NCBI GenBank assembly: GCA_018829445.1
Contig: JAHJTV010000079.1
Location: forward strand, 124,001-188,000
Origin: a bacterium
GTDB lineage: Bacteria > SAR324 > XYD2-FULL-50-16
Direction: 5' to 3'
DNA: 64,000 nucleotides
The notes beneath the pieces were generated by a model. It was not told the origin of the DNA. It worked only from the letters and a program-made list of their open reading frames with translations, and ran no database searches. Shown piece after piece: positions 43,857 through 51,130 of this stretch. The position numbers and the translations under genes were made by a program. Position 1 is the first letter of the stretch; each line of letters opens with the position of its first letter.

Positions 43857-44345
43857 TTATCCTTGGACGACTTGCCCAAGCGCCAGATCCAACACCAGGG
43901 AGACCTTAACCAGGTCCATGATCTCTTTTTGAAGCCGCATATATTCGCCTTGTCTGATGATATTGTCCTCAGTGGCTTCGAGCAGCTCCCGCGAAATATC
44001 ACCCATCTCCTTAGCCACCTTTGTCATTAATTCAAAAAGGGAGTCCTGTGTCAGTTCAACCGGTGGTAACGGGATGGCGATGTGGTTGTACCTGGAGCAA
44101 AGCCAGTTAAGAAAAGGTTCAGGATTTCCGGATTCGTCCATGATTCGGATAACGAGCTCCAGCTTCCGGGGGGATCGAACCTGGTTATCGTTAATCCTGT
44201 TCATCATATCCTGATAGTCGGTATCCATATTCGTTGCAATCGCAGAGGCACCCACCGGTTTCATTACCTGGTGCATGATAAAAGTGATTGCCCTGTAATC
44301 GTCAGAAGACAGGTACTTAAAAAACTTTGGCTTTGATGCTTTCAT
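43857..44345 (-). CDS. CII-type phage regulatory protein (CP76-like)
   Basis: A 162-residue protein. YRAITFIMHQVMKPVGASAIATNMD, RKLELVIRIMDESGNPEPFLNWLCSRYNH (residues about 17-41 and 60-88) and a C-terminal helix match the phage regulatory CII family found in P2-like early operons. It would activate or tune early transcription. It lies downstream of the ribbon-helix-helix gene and the operator. Confidence 0.6.
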   Translation of the reverse strand: MKASKPKFFKYLSSDDYRAITFIMHQVMKPVGASAIATNMDTDYQDMMNRINDNQVRSPRKLELVIRIMDESGNPEPFLNWLCSRYNHIAIPLPPVELTQDSLFELMTKVAKEMGDISRELLEATEDNIIRQGEYMRLQKEIMDLVKVSLVLDLALGQVVQG

Positions 44346-44465
44346 GGTCTGTTTTTACTCCCTGTTTAAATTCTCAAGAAAAATGTTGTTCCAGGCAGAA
44401 CCTATGCTATGATAGGAAAAACAAAAGTTCGTTCAAAAACCCGGAACAAATATTAATAAGTGACG

Positions 44466-44717
44466 TCATATTATGTTTTCTGATTCGTTGAGCCTGAATG
44501 TTTCCGCCTCAACGTTTTGCATGGGAATTTGAGCAGAGTCACTTGGCTTAGAATGCTTGGGACATTGAACCAAGGTCTTGGTAGCCTGCCAGTTGTTGCA
44601 TCCGGTCTCGTCGGAAAATACACTGGCTGAACAATCGGCACACTCCCAACGATCCGGACTAACAGGAACCATCTTGTGACCAAGCTCAGCAGCCTGATTC
44701 AGGTATATTTCTTTCAC
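44466..44717 (-). CDS. Small zinc-binding protein
   Basis: An 83-residue protein with WECADCSAS and further cysteines in GCNNWQATKTLVQCPKHSK, giving a likely four-ligand zinc site. It follows the ribbon-helix-helix gene by 2 bp. No known family. Confidence 0.6.
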   Translation of the reverse strand: MKEIYLNQAAELGHKMVPVSPDRWECADCSASVFSDETGCNNWQATKTLVQCPKHSKPSDSAQIPMQNVEAETFRLNESENII

Positions 44718-44719
44718 AG

Positions 44720-44920
44720 CTATCTCCTTCCTGGTTTTCTGAATTGTTGAAGAACCAAGGGATCAATAATAATCGTCCCGTTTTCCTGTTCGTATTCTTC
44801 AATGGATCGGAGAATTGATTTTTTCGAGAAAGCGGAACGTGAAATATCTTTTGCCGCGCAAATCATGTCCAGCTTGTCCAGATATTCTTGAGGCATCCGG
44901 ACAGAAAAGCCTTTTTGCAT
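44720..44920 (-). CDS. Ribbon-helix-helix early regulator (Cro/Cox position)
   Basis: A 66-residue DNA-binding protein. KGFSVRMPQEYLDKLDMICAAKDISRSAFSKKSI (residues about 3-36) has the beta strand and two helices of the ribbon-helix-helix fold. It has a good ribosome site (AAAGGAG). It is the first gene of the leftward early operon, divergent from the XRE repressor across the palindromic operator, and so probably antagonises it. Confidence 0.75.
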   Translation of the reverse strand: MQKGFSVRMPQEYLDKLDMICAAKDISRSAFSKKSILRSIEEYEQENGTIIIDPLVLQQFRKPGRR

Positions 44921-44970
44921 AAGTCTCCTTTATTGCCAAAATGGGGTCGGAAAAGAAAGAATGAAAAAAA

Positions 44971-44992
44971 TGAATCGAATCGATTCAATTCA
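44971..44992. promoter_or_regulatory. Operator palindrome of the lysis-lysogeny switch
   Basis: The 22-bp site has the perfect core GAATCGATTC with arms TGAATC and AATTCA that match except for one pair. It lies between the divergent early gene (start 44920) and repressor gene (start 45020). Confidence 0.7.
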
Positions 44993-45019
44993 ATAAAACA
45001 ATATTCGTGATACCGAAAT

Positions 45020-45514
45020 ATGTCAACGAAAAAATTCGCAATTCCGAAGCATTTGATTGGAAAAAATCTCCATTTATTTAGAAAATCAAAAGGTTTGAGC
45101 TTACAAAAGCTTGCAGAAAAAATCGAAAGCTCGGCCGGTTATATAAGTGATGTGGAAAATGGGAAAGCACAACCAGGTGCGCAATTTTTTTATTCAATAA
45201 GACAGTCCTTTCGAGTCGACATTGACTTCATATTTCGCGATAACGATATTCCTGTTGTTGACAAAAATCCAGGCGTCGAAAATGAAAAAACCGATGAAGC
45301 ACAAACCAATGATCCAAATATTCAGCAAATAATCTTAGATAAAGACCATCGGATCAATTCACTGGAAGAAGATAAGCAGGAATTAAGACAAGACAAAAAA
45401 CAGTTAATGGCTACAATCGCAGGGCTTGAGAAGGATAAGGAAAGATTGTTATTGAAGGTTCAGGAACTGGAAAAAGAGATGGCTGGCATGGAAAAAAGGC
45501 AGACCGGGAGCTAA
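45020..45514 (+). CDS. XRE-family repressor with C-terminal coiled coil
   Basis: A 164-residue protein. The helix-turn-helix spans residues 13-70 (LHLFRKSKGLSLQKLAEKIES, then YISDVENGKAQP). Residues 100-160 form a long charged coiled coil (KEDKQELRQDKKQLM type) for oligomerisation. There is no LexA-type peptidase, so SOS-type self-cleavage is not expected. No Shine-Dalgarno sequence precedes the ATG. It is the likely immunity repressor. Confidence 0.78.
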   Translation: MSTKKFAIPKHLIGKNLHLFRKSKGLSLQKLAEKIESSAGYISDVENGKAQPGAQFFYSIRQSFRVDIDFIFRDNDIPVVDKNPGVENEKTDEAQTNDPNIQQIILDKDHRINSLEEDKQELRQDKKQLMATIAGLEKDKERLLLKVQELEKEMAGMEKRQTGS

Positions 45515-45808
45515 TAGCAATCGCCATGCAAACCAAAACCCGAAAAATAGATCGGAAAAAATCAATAATCGCAAATGTGTCGCGAATGTTTTAACACTCT
45601 GTCGCGAACACCATCCACCATCAAGCTGAAAGTCAAATTCCCGTAATTTTATCGTTTAAATACATTTAAACAATTTGCTGTTCCGAATACTTATTTTAGT
45701 TGTCGCCAACGTGGGAAATATTTTTTTATTTGAATGATGTGGATCTTTCCTGTTCTAATATATTATTTTTGTTGCACTCATCCGAACAATTAATCACGAA
45801 GAGGCGAT
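45515..45808. repeat. Intergenic interval with two TGTCGCGAA repeats
   Basis: TGTCGCGAA occurs directly repeated at 45578-45586 and 45600-45608, 22 bp apart, each with the palindromic core TCGCGA. The two copies on one face of the helix suggest a regulator site that marks the start of the cargo block. No gene is seen in the interval. Confidence 0.45.
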
Positions 45809-46054
45809 ATGGCATACACATATAAGATGGTACAGGTCCCACCATCAATTTCGGTGAAAAAGAAAGAACATAAAGGAAATGAAGCGGCTCACTATTTAGA
45901 GTCTATAGTCAACGAAATGGCTGTGGATAATTGGGAATTCTATCGTATTGATTCAATTGGTGTGCAAGTTGCCCCGGGCTGTTTTGCCTCTCTAGTAGGG
46001 AAAAAGACTGAGCAGTATGTGCATTACGTGGTTTCATTCAGAAAGCAAAGGTGA
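45809..46054 (+). CDS. DUF4177-type small protein
   Basis: An 81-residue protein. YKMVQVPPSISV at the start and the sequence AVDNWEFYRIDSIGVQVAPGCF resemble the DUF4177 pattern of a lone domain with a conserved tryptophan. It ends 3 bp before the yidD gene, so the pair is coupled. Function unknown. Confidence 0.7.
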   Translation: MAYTYKMVQVPPSISVKKKEHKGNEAAHYLESIVNEMAVDNWEFYRIDSIGVQVAPGCFASLVGKKTEQYVHYVVSFRKQR

Positions 46055-46057
46055 AAC

Positions 46058-46264
46058 TTGTTGGTTCAGCTAAGCATATCTGCAATTAAGGTGTATCAGG
46101 CAATCGCACCGTCGAGAATCAGAAATTCTTGCCGGTTTCACCCAACTTGTTCTGAATATGCAATTGAATCGCTTAAAAAATATGGCTTTATAAAAGGCTG
46201 GACAAGCACTATTCATCGGTTAAGGCGGTGCAAACCACCCTTTGGTGGAATTGATAATCCTTAA
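46058..46264 (+). CDS. yidD: YidD-type membrane protein insertion factor
   Basis: A 68-residue protein from a TTG start. KVYQAIAPSRIRNSCRFHPTCSEYAIESLKKYG followed by GWTSTIHRLRRCKPPFGG (residues about 11-43 and 47-64) is the compact YidD signature with conserved cysteines. Chromosomal YidD lies between rnpA and yidC and helps insertion of membrane proteins. A second copy in a phage cargo block, next to a DUF4177 gene and before a lipoprotein, is unusual. Confidence 0.88.
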   Translation: MLVQLSISAIKVYQAIAPSRIRNSCRFHPTCSEYAIESLKKYGFIKGWTSTIHRLRRCKPPFGGIDNP

Positions 46265-46285
46265 TATTATTAAACTTAGAAAAAA

Positions 46286-47068
46286 ATGAAATTAAAAAGA
46301 AATATTATTGTGCTTTTGGGGTGCATAGCCATAGCTAGTTTTGGGTGCTCATCTATGAAAGAAATGCATTTTAAAGATGATACAAATAAAACGCTTAGCA
46401 GCAATTCAATCCCTGAATGCGACGAATACATACAGAAGTATAAGAGCAAAAGCTGCAGTGCTCAATTTGGTAGTGTCCAGGTGTTAAAAGCCAATTTGGT
46501 TTTAAAAAAAGCAGAGGAAATAAACACCTACGAATCATATGCTGGTTTTATCAAAACATATAACTATGGGATTAATTTGAATATGTTAGATGTTTGTGGT
46601 CCAGATCCCCATGAAGAGATTATCAAATTGATTAGACAATCTGAAAAGAAAGCAAAAAAAATACTGAGAAAGGAGTTTGTTTTAGGGAAAAAGAAACCAA
46701 ACAAAAAAAATTGGCAGGATTTTCATATTGTTTTAAATAGTGATTTCTACAATGTTCCCATTTCAAAACCACCATTGACTGTCAATAAACACTATATTTA
46801 CACATGGGATGGAAAACTAACTGTTGATTTTTCTGATTATTATATTTTTAAAAATGAAAAGGGGCTTTTCGCAGTGGATAAAGAAAAGCTCCGAACGACT
46901 TTGAATTTATCAATGAATACATGGTATATCGTTATTGGAACCCATGAAAAAAATACAAAAGTGACCAATATATTAGGTGAGGAGATATTAATCCCTCGCC
47001 TCTCTGTTCCACTCGTTTTTGAATATGAAAAGGATTTTACTTACAAAGAGGTAATTCCCCACGAATGA
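46286..47068 (+). CDS. Lipoprotein of unknown function (cargo)
   Basis: A 260-residue protein. The signal ends in the lipobox IASFGC at about residues 16-21. The mature part is charged and beta-rich, without a known domain. It follows yidD by 22 bp. Its stop codon precedes the first 118-bp intergenic repeat. Confidence 0.68.
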   Translation: MKLKRNIIVLLGCIAIASFGCSSMKEMHFKDDTNKTLSSNSIPECDEYIQKYKSKSCSAQFGSVQVLKANLVLKKAEEINTYESYAGFIKTYNYGINLNMLDVCGPDPHEEIIKLIRQSEKKAKKILRKEFVLGKKKPNKKNWQDFHIVLNSDFYNVPISKPPLTVNKHYIYTWDGKLTVDFSDYYIFKNEKGLFAVDKEKLRTTLNLSMNTWYIVIGTHEKNTKVTNILGEEILIPRLSVPLVFEYEKDFTYKEVIPHE

Positions 47069-47256
47069 CACTTAAAAATAGAAAGAAATTACATTATTAC
47101 AAATAATTGCATCAGTAGATTCTATTTTCGATTCTTAATAAAATTTGCCAAAAAACAGCCAAAAATTGCCAACCCGGCAATTCCGAAAAGCATGTAGAAA
47201 CGCGCTCATCACCCGAAAATTAAACCTGTACCCTGTGACCCAGACCCGCCAAAAAT

Positions 47257-47291
47257 TGCCGTTTTGACCTTTTTTACATGAAAAAACGGCA
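47257..47291. repeat. Hairpin preceding intergenic repeat A
   Basis: TGCCGTTTT and AAAACGGCA pair exactly around 17 bases. It lies directly before repeat A and may be part of the same element or the terminator of the lipoprotein transcript. Confidence 0.5.
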
Positions 47292-47292
47292 G

Positions 47293-47411
47293 GTGGGGGA
47301 GTGCTTTCGATCAACCTTTTGTCCTCAGCCGCGCGTTCTTGATCCAGATATCCGCGCGCGCATGCTAGCATTGTGAAATATTAGCACACTGTAAACAGGG
47401 GCAAGACCGTT
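47293..47411. repeat. Intergenic element A (118-bp family, copy 1)
   Basis: It shares most positions with 48593-48710, starting GTGGGGGAGTGCTTT and ending CAGGGGCAAGACCGTT in both copies. Inside, CGCGCG pairs with a second CGCGCG, and TGCTA with TAGCA. No frame looks coding. It separates the lipoprotein gene from the next cargo gene. Confidence 0.75.
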
Positions 47412-47463
47412 AGTAAAACTCTTGCTGCTTTTAATACTGAATATAGCTCAAGGTGGGTAAGGT

Positions 47464-48144
47464 ATGACTAAAGTGGTTGAAAAGCAAAATAGTATAAAGG
47501 ATATCCTTCCAATGCTGTGGAGCTCGTATATACACCTGTATAATGTTAGAGAGGTACGTGCGACGAATAGCATTAACTACTTGATGATAGTATCTACTTT
47601 TTTGCCGATCTTTTGCCTTACACTATATGGGGAATTTGGGAGTCTATTTTTCCTTGTGCCTATATTATTTCAAATTATGGCACTCCTAATACTGTTAAAG
47701 AGGTTCTTTATTAAAGGACAAATACCTTGGTTTAAATTGGAACAAATAATAAAACAGCTTGATAACGGTACTTTGGAATCTTATTCATTTGCGACTGTGA
47801 AAGCAGCTGAGGATGAAACTTGGAGTCGTTTGAAAGTTCTAGATGCCATTATTAAAAGAGCATTGTTTCTTTTAGTATTATCGATTTTTTTTACGGCTAT
47901 CGCTGCTGTTATAAAGCTTGCGAGCGTATACAAAGCTCAATCTTATGCAGTGGCAATAGTGTTATGCCTTTCGTTTTTGGTGCTTTACTTTCACTACAAG
48001 GAAGTGCCTGATACAAAGAAGAATTTCTACTCAAAAGAAAATGAATACAAGAATATAATTGAAAAATGGCTCCACGAATACGATGAAAATAGCAATTCCG
48101 AGCCAGCCTCTATGAGTTCAGGTGACATCCACGAAATCGGGTGA
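47464..48144 (+). CDS. Membrane protein of unknown function (cargo)
   Basis: A 226-residue protein with about four membrane segments (near residues 37-52, 58-77, 129-150 and 157-175). A cytoplasmic charged C-terminus ends in SNSEPASMSSGDIHEIG. The stop lies inside the first 53-bp hairpin element. No family recognised. It stands alone between two repeated elements, like a cassette. Confidence 0.65.
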   Translation: MTKVVEKQNSIKDILPMLWSSYIHLYNVREVRATNSINYLMIVSTFLPIFCLTLYGEFGSLFFLVPILFQIMALLILLKRFFIKGQIPWFKLEQIIKQLDNGTLESYSFATVKAAEDETWSRLKVLDAIIKRALFLLVLSIFFTAIAAVIKLASVYKAQSYAVAIVLCLSFLVLYFHYKEVPDTKKNFYSKENEYKNIIEKWLHEYDENSNSEPASMSSGDIHEIG

Positions 48145-48186
48145 CAGCATACCATTAAATTAAATCGGTATCATATCCCCTGATTT
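48134..48186. repeat. Hairpin element D, copy 1 (53 bp)
   Basis: AAATCGGGTGACAGCATACC at one end pairs with GGTATCATATCCCCTGATTT at the other, with one G-T pair and short internal mismatches, around a 13-base AT loop. It is nearly identical to 50658-50710. It overlaps the stop codon of the membrane protein gene. Confidence 0.78.
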
Positions 48187-48187
48187 T

Positions 48188-48207
48188 CAATGCCGTTGTT
48201 GGCATTG
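48188..48207. repeat. Small perfect hairpin after element D copy 1
   Basis: CAATGCC and GGCATTG pair around GTTGTT. It lies just before GTTAGGT and the next gene's ribosome site. It may act as a terminator or part of an element boundary. Confidence 0.5.
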
Positions 48208-48235
48208 TTAGGTAACTAAAAAAAAGGAGATAAAA

Positions 48236-48562
48236 ATGATTAGAGAACAACACGAATTCTGTTCCGAATTCTATTCGCTTACAAAAGCAATTGAAGTTGT
48301 AGTCAGTATTCGTGGCACCAATGAGACTGTACGTATTGAGATATTGAAAGATGAAAGAACGGACAAGTACCATGTTCATACATACATAAAAAATCATGTA
48401 ACACTCCAACCGACGTATCCCCAAACTAGTGGATCATTTGATCAGAAAACGAAGGATTTTTACATTTGGGTTGATTATGATTTGCCATGGGTGATCCAGG
48501 ATTCTGCTGATGTTGCTTTGAACCAAGCACTTGGTTTTCTGAAGGAGCGTTGTTCTCCTTAA
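48236..48562 (+). CDS. Small cargo protein of unknown function
   Basis: A 108-residue soluble protein (KAIEVVVSIRGTNETVRIEIL) with alternating strands at the N-terminus and a helical end. AAGGAG precedes its ATG. It stands alone between element D copy 1 and element B. No family recognised. Confidence 0.6.
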   Translation: MIREQHEFCSEFYSLTKAIEVVVSIRGTNETVRIEILKDERTDKYHVHTYIKNHVTLQPTYPQTSGSFDQKTKDFYIWVDYDLPWVIQDSADVALNQALGFLKERCSP

Positions 48563-48592
48563 CCATCAGAATATTAGACTGATAGCAATGAA

Positions 48593-48710
48593 GTGGGGGA
48601 GTGCTTTGGATCGACTTTTTGTCCTCGCCCGTGCGTTTTCCCTCAGATATCCGCGGGCGCATGCTAGTATTGTGACATAATTGCATGCTGCAATCAGGGG
48701 CAAGACCGTT
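48593..48710. repeat. Intergenic element B (118-bp family, copy 2)
   Basis: The second copy of the element at 47293-47411. Here CGCCCG pairs with CGGGCG and CATGC with GCATG. The stems are kept although bases differ from copy 1, with slightly shifted register. A hairpin (ATCAG/CTGAT) precedes it, as one does before copy 1. Confidence 0.75.
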
Positions 48711-48784
48711 TTTAGAGTTCACCCTTTTTCTTAAATGGGTATGCCGTTACCTGAATTCTAAAACACAATTCACATTCAAAATTA

Positions 48785-49327
48785 ATGAGCCAACCAAAAA
48801 AACAAAATTGGGACAAGGTACTAGCGATTTCAACAACAGTGATTGCATTAGTTGCTGTTGTTGTTTCTATTTGGCAAGGAATTGAGACTAGAAAACACAA
48901 TAGATTATCGGTTAAACCCATTTTGGATTTGGTATACGTAAACAAATATGAACCAGAAAAAACCTATCCTGGAATTTACCTTGAAAATTATGGAGTAGGG
49001 CCTGCCATTATCAAAGAAGTAATAGTTAAACTAGATGGAAAGCCATATTATAAATCGGGAAACGTTTTTTATTTTGATTTTATCGGCGGGTACTTGAGGA
49101 AAGATCTAATTGGAGATACCAAAGTCCTAGCAACAAGCATTGGGATCAATATGACTTTGCCTAAAGGTGAAAAACTATCTCTTGTAACTTTCATGACGAA
49201 AGATCAAACACCTGGAGTCGAAAAGGAACTTGTTCGACTACTCAATGGCTTAGCCATTTATATTACTTACCAATCAGTTTATGGGGAGACCTTTAAGCTT
49301 GTGTTTAGCGCAAAAACACTAAAATAG
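48785..49327 (+). CDS. Membrane-anchored cargo protein
   Basis: A 180-residue protein. One N-terminal membrane helix (VLAISTTVIALVAVVVSIW, about residues 12-30) is followed by a beta-rich domain with YLENYGVGPAIIKEVIVKLDG. Single-helix proteins with this kind of domain are common in defence and mobile contexts, but the function is unknown. It lies between element B and the GC-rich inverted repeat. Confidence 0.65.
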   Translation: MSQPKKQNWDKVLAISTTVIALVAVVVSIWQGIETRKHNRLSVKPILDLVYVNKYEPEKTYPGIYLENYGVGPAIIKEVIVKLDGKPYYKSGNVFYFDFIGGYLRKDLIGDTKVLATSIGINMTLPKGEKLSLVTFMTKDQTPGVEKELVRLLNGLAIYITYQSVYGETFKLVFSAKTLK

Positions 49328-49344
49328 GATAACAATGCAAAATA

Positions 49345-49405
49345 GTCGGCGGGGATCCGGTTGGTGGAGGTGTGGGTGTTGATTTTCAATCGGATCCCCG
49401 CCGAC
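49345..49405. repeat. GC-rich perfect inverted repeat
   Basis: GTCGGCGGGGATCCG (49345-49359) and its exact complement (49391-49405) enclose 31 bases. Base composition differs sharply from the AT-rich genes on both sides. No T-run follows, so a terminator is unlikely to be its only role. Confidence 0.7.
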
Positions 49406-49642
49406 AAATCGCTGGTAGGTTAGGAGGTGTGGGCTAGTTTTAGGTGGGGTTTTTCCTGCTTGATTGCGTGATTTTCGAGTTTGTCTGGGACATCCGGACC
49501 ATAGTAGAGCCTGTGCAACCTTTTGCGCTAGGTGTCGATGATCTCCAGTTTGTCTTTTAGTGTTGATTTAGCATTCGAACAGATTGCATTGGGCACAGAA
49601 TCGTAACACTAATTATTTTGCTAACCATAAACAGGGAAAGAG
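49406..49642. other. Gene-free interval before the TIR gene
   Basis: About 240 bp without coding character. It begins with GT-rich sequence (GGTTAGGAGGTGTGGG and GGTGGGGTTTTTCC) and ends in the ribosome site GGGAAAGAG of the TIR gene. No further repeat identified. Confidence 0.45.
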
Positions 49643-50530
49643 ATGAACGTATTTATTAGCTACAGCCATGAAGATTCGAAAATAGCACGACGGATCTCAA
49701 AGATTTTGAATAAACTAAATGTCCCTTTTTTTTTAGATGAAAAGAGCGTTGCTTGGGGTGATAATCTTCATAAGAAAATATCTAATGAGATTGAAACCAA
49801 TACAACGCACTTAATACCGATTCTGTCTCCAGCAAGCATAAAATCTCAATGGGTTATCTATGAAATACTCACAGCACAGCATGAAGGAATTAAAATACTT
49901 CCATTCCTAGATCATCCTTCTATTGAGGTACCGTTCTTTATTAAAGACTTAAAATACACATCAAATCTATCTGATATTGAGTCCTATTTTAAAAAAAGCA
50001 ATTCAACTGTGCAGCTTCAAGTATTGATGAAGTTTAAAACTGAATATGGTGGCTTCAGTTACTTGGAAGGTAAGAAATTCCCCTTTGCTTTACCTGATGA
50101 ATCTATCACGGAATTGGATCACACAAAGCATTACCCTTCCTTAACTTTATCCATCATCAACAATGAAAATATCACGATGAACATTAGAACACCCAAAATT
50201 GAATTCTACAAACCCCATAAGATGTCTTTTCTACCAAAAAATAGTAAAAGCCCTACAGGAATTTCTTTCGGTGGCATCTATTCTGAAGTGATGCCGCTAC
50301 GCCCAAGTGGAAAGATTGACTTCACGCTTTTCGGGATAATCTTTATAGAGTTTTATGATGCTCTTATGAAAAATAATGTTAAGAAAATAACAGTAGAAGA
50401 CGAGGCTGGTATTAGTTCAACATATAATAATATTAATGAATTAAAAAACTGCATCACAGGCTATTTTAAGCATTCGGATATAACTCAAATAAAGAAAAAT
50501 GCTTTAAAAAACAGAGATAATTTCTGCTAG
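49643..50530 (+). CDS. TIR-domain protein (probable defence effector)
   Basis: A 295-residue protein. Residues 1-125 form a TIR domain: VFISYSHEDSKIARRI, then FFLDEKSVAWGDN and LSPASIKSQWVIYEI, with E74 at the conserved NADase glutamate. The C-terminal half is a separate beta-rich domain without similarity that I can name. TIR proteins in bacteria often deplete NAD on infection, but no sensor partner is clear here. It is in the cargo block near the integrase. Confidence 0.82.
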   Translation: MNVFISYSHEDSKIARRISKILNKLNVPFFLDEKSVAWGDNLHKKISNEIETNTTHLIPILSPASIKSQWVIYEILTAQHEGIKILPFLDHPSIEVPFFIKDLKYTSNLSDIESYFKKSNSTVQLQVLMKFKTEYGGFSYLEGKKFPFALPDESITELDHTKHYPSLTLSIINNENITMNIRTPKIEFYKPHKMSFLPKNSKSPTGISFGGIYSEVMPLRPSGKIDFTLFGIIFIEFYDALMKNNVKKITVEDEAGISSTYNNINELKNCITGYFKHSDITQIKKNALKNRDNFC

Positions 50531-50657
50531 TAGACTAACCAAACGCCGAAATATTTTATGTTTTTTATCAGGTGACATTCTGTGTTAACCTTGTCAAATT
50601 AGCAGTTTTGTCACTCAAGCAGGGTGATAGGACGAAAATTACTATGCTAGTAATATT

Positions 50658-50710
50658 AAATCAGGTGACAGCATACCAATAAAATAAATCGGTATCATGT
50701 CCCCTGATTT
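50658..50710. repeat. Hairpin element D, copy 2 (53 bp)
   Basis: AAATCAGGTGACAGCATACC pairs with GGTATCATGTCCCCTGATTT around 13 bases. It differs from copy 1 at only a few positions, mainly in the loop. The truncated nuclease gene begins 25 bp downstream. Confidence 0.8.
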
Positions 50711-50734
50711 CTATTCAAAGAACATGGTTGGCAG

Positions 50735-51121
50735 GTGGAACTTACGCAGCACAGCAGAGATGGTGGTAAAGATATAATTTTGTATTGTTCGGAAACAGGA
50801 GAAAAAGCAATTGTTGAGTGTAAGCGCTACAGAAATAAAATCTCAGTTGAAAAGGTTGATCGGTTAATTGGGGTTCAATTAATTGAGGGGATAAAAAAAG
50901 CTTTTTTTGTAACCTCATCAGATTACACAAGACCAGCACGACAACGCCAGTTTTCATCGAGCATGAACAGCTTTGGGTTCTCAATTGAATTAAAAAATGG
51001 AGACGATCTTTTGAAGCTTTTAGGTAGTTTCAACGAATTGATACCCCAAAAAAAACGAAGCCTTAGTGGATTGGCAGAACACCGGGCAAAACCAAGCAAT
51101 CTAATTCCAAAGATTTATTAG
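50735..51121 (+). CDS. Mrr-type restriction endonuclease domain, N-terminally truncated
   Basis: A 128-residue protein from a GTG start. RDGGKDIILYCSETGEKAIVECKRYRNKIS (residues about 8-37) is the PD-(D/E)xK core (D9, E28, K30). The normal Mrr start, a helix with GLGY before the first strand, is missing. It either begins at the GTG and is a remnant, or was cut by arrival of element D. It lies 9 bp upstream of the next nuclease gene. Confidence 0.68.
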   Translation: MELTQHSRDGGKDIILYCSETGEKAIVECKRYRNKISVEKVDRLIGVQLIEGIKKAFFVTSSDYTRPARQRQFSSSMNSFGFSIELKNGDDLLKLLGSFNELIPQKKRSLSGLAEHRAKPSNLIPKIY

Positions 51122-51130
51122 GGTATATCA

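Noticed and set aside
47135..47371. A 78-codon leftward frame over element A
   Set aside because: It covers the repeat and hairpin, and its composition follows the palindromes rather than a protein.
48134..48235. Integron attC site (GTTAGGT after a hairpin before the 48236 gene)
   Set aside because: GTTAGGT fits the R' core, but no matching R'' box (RYYYAAC) lies at the expected distance upstream, and the other elements lack the core. No integron integrase is present.
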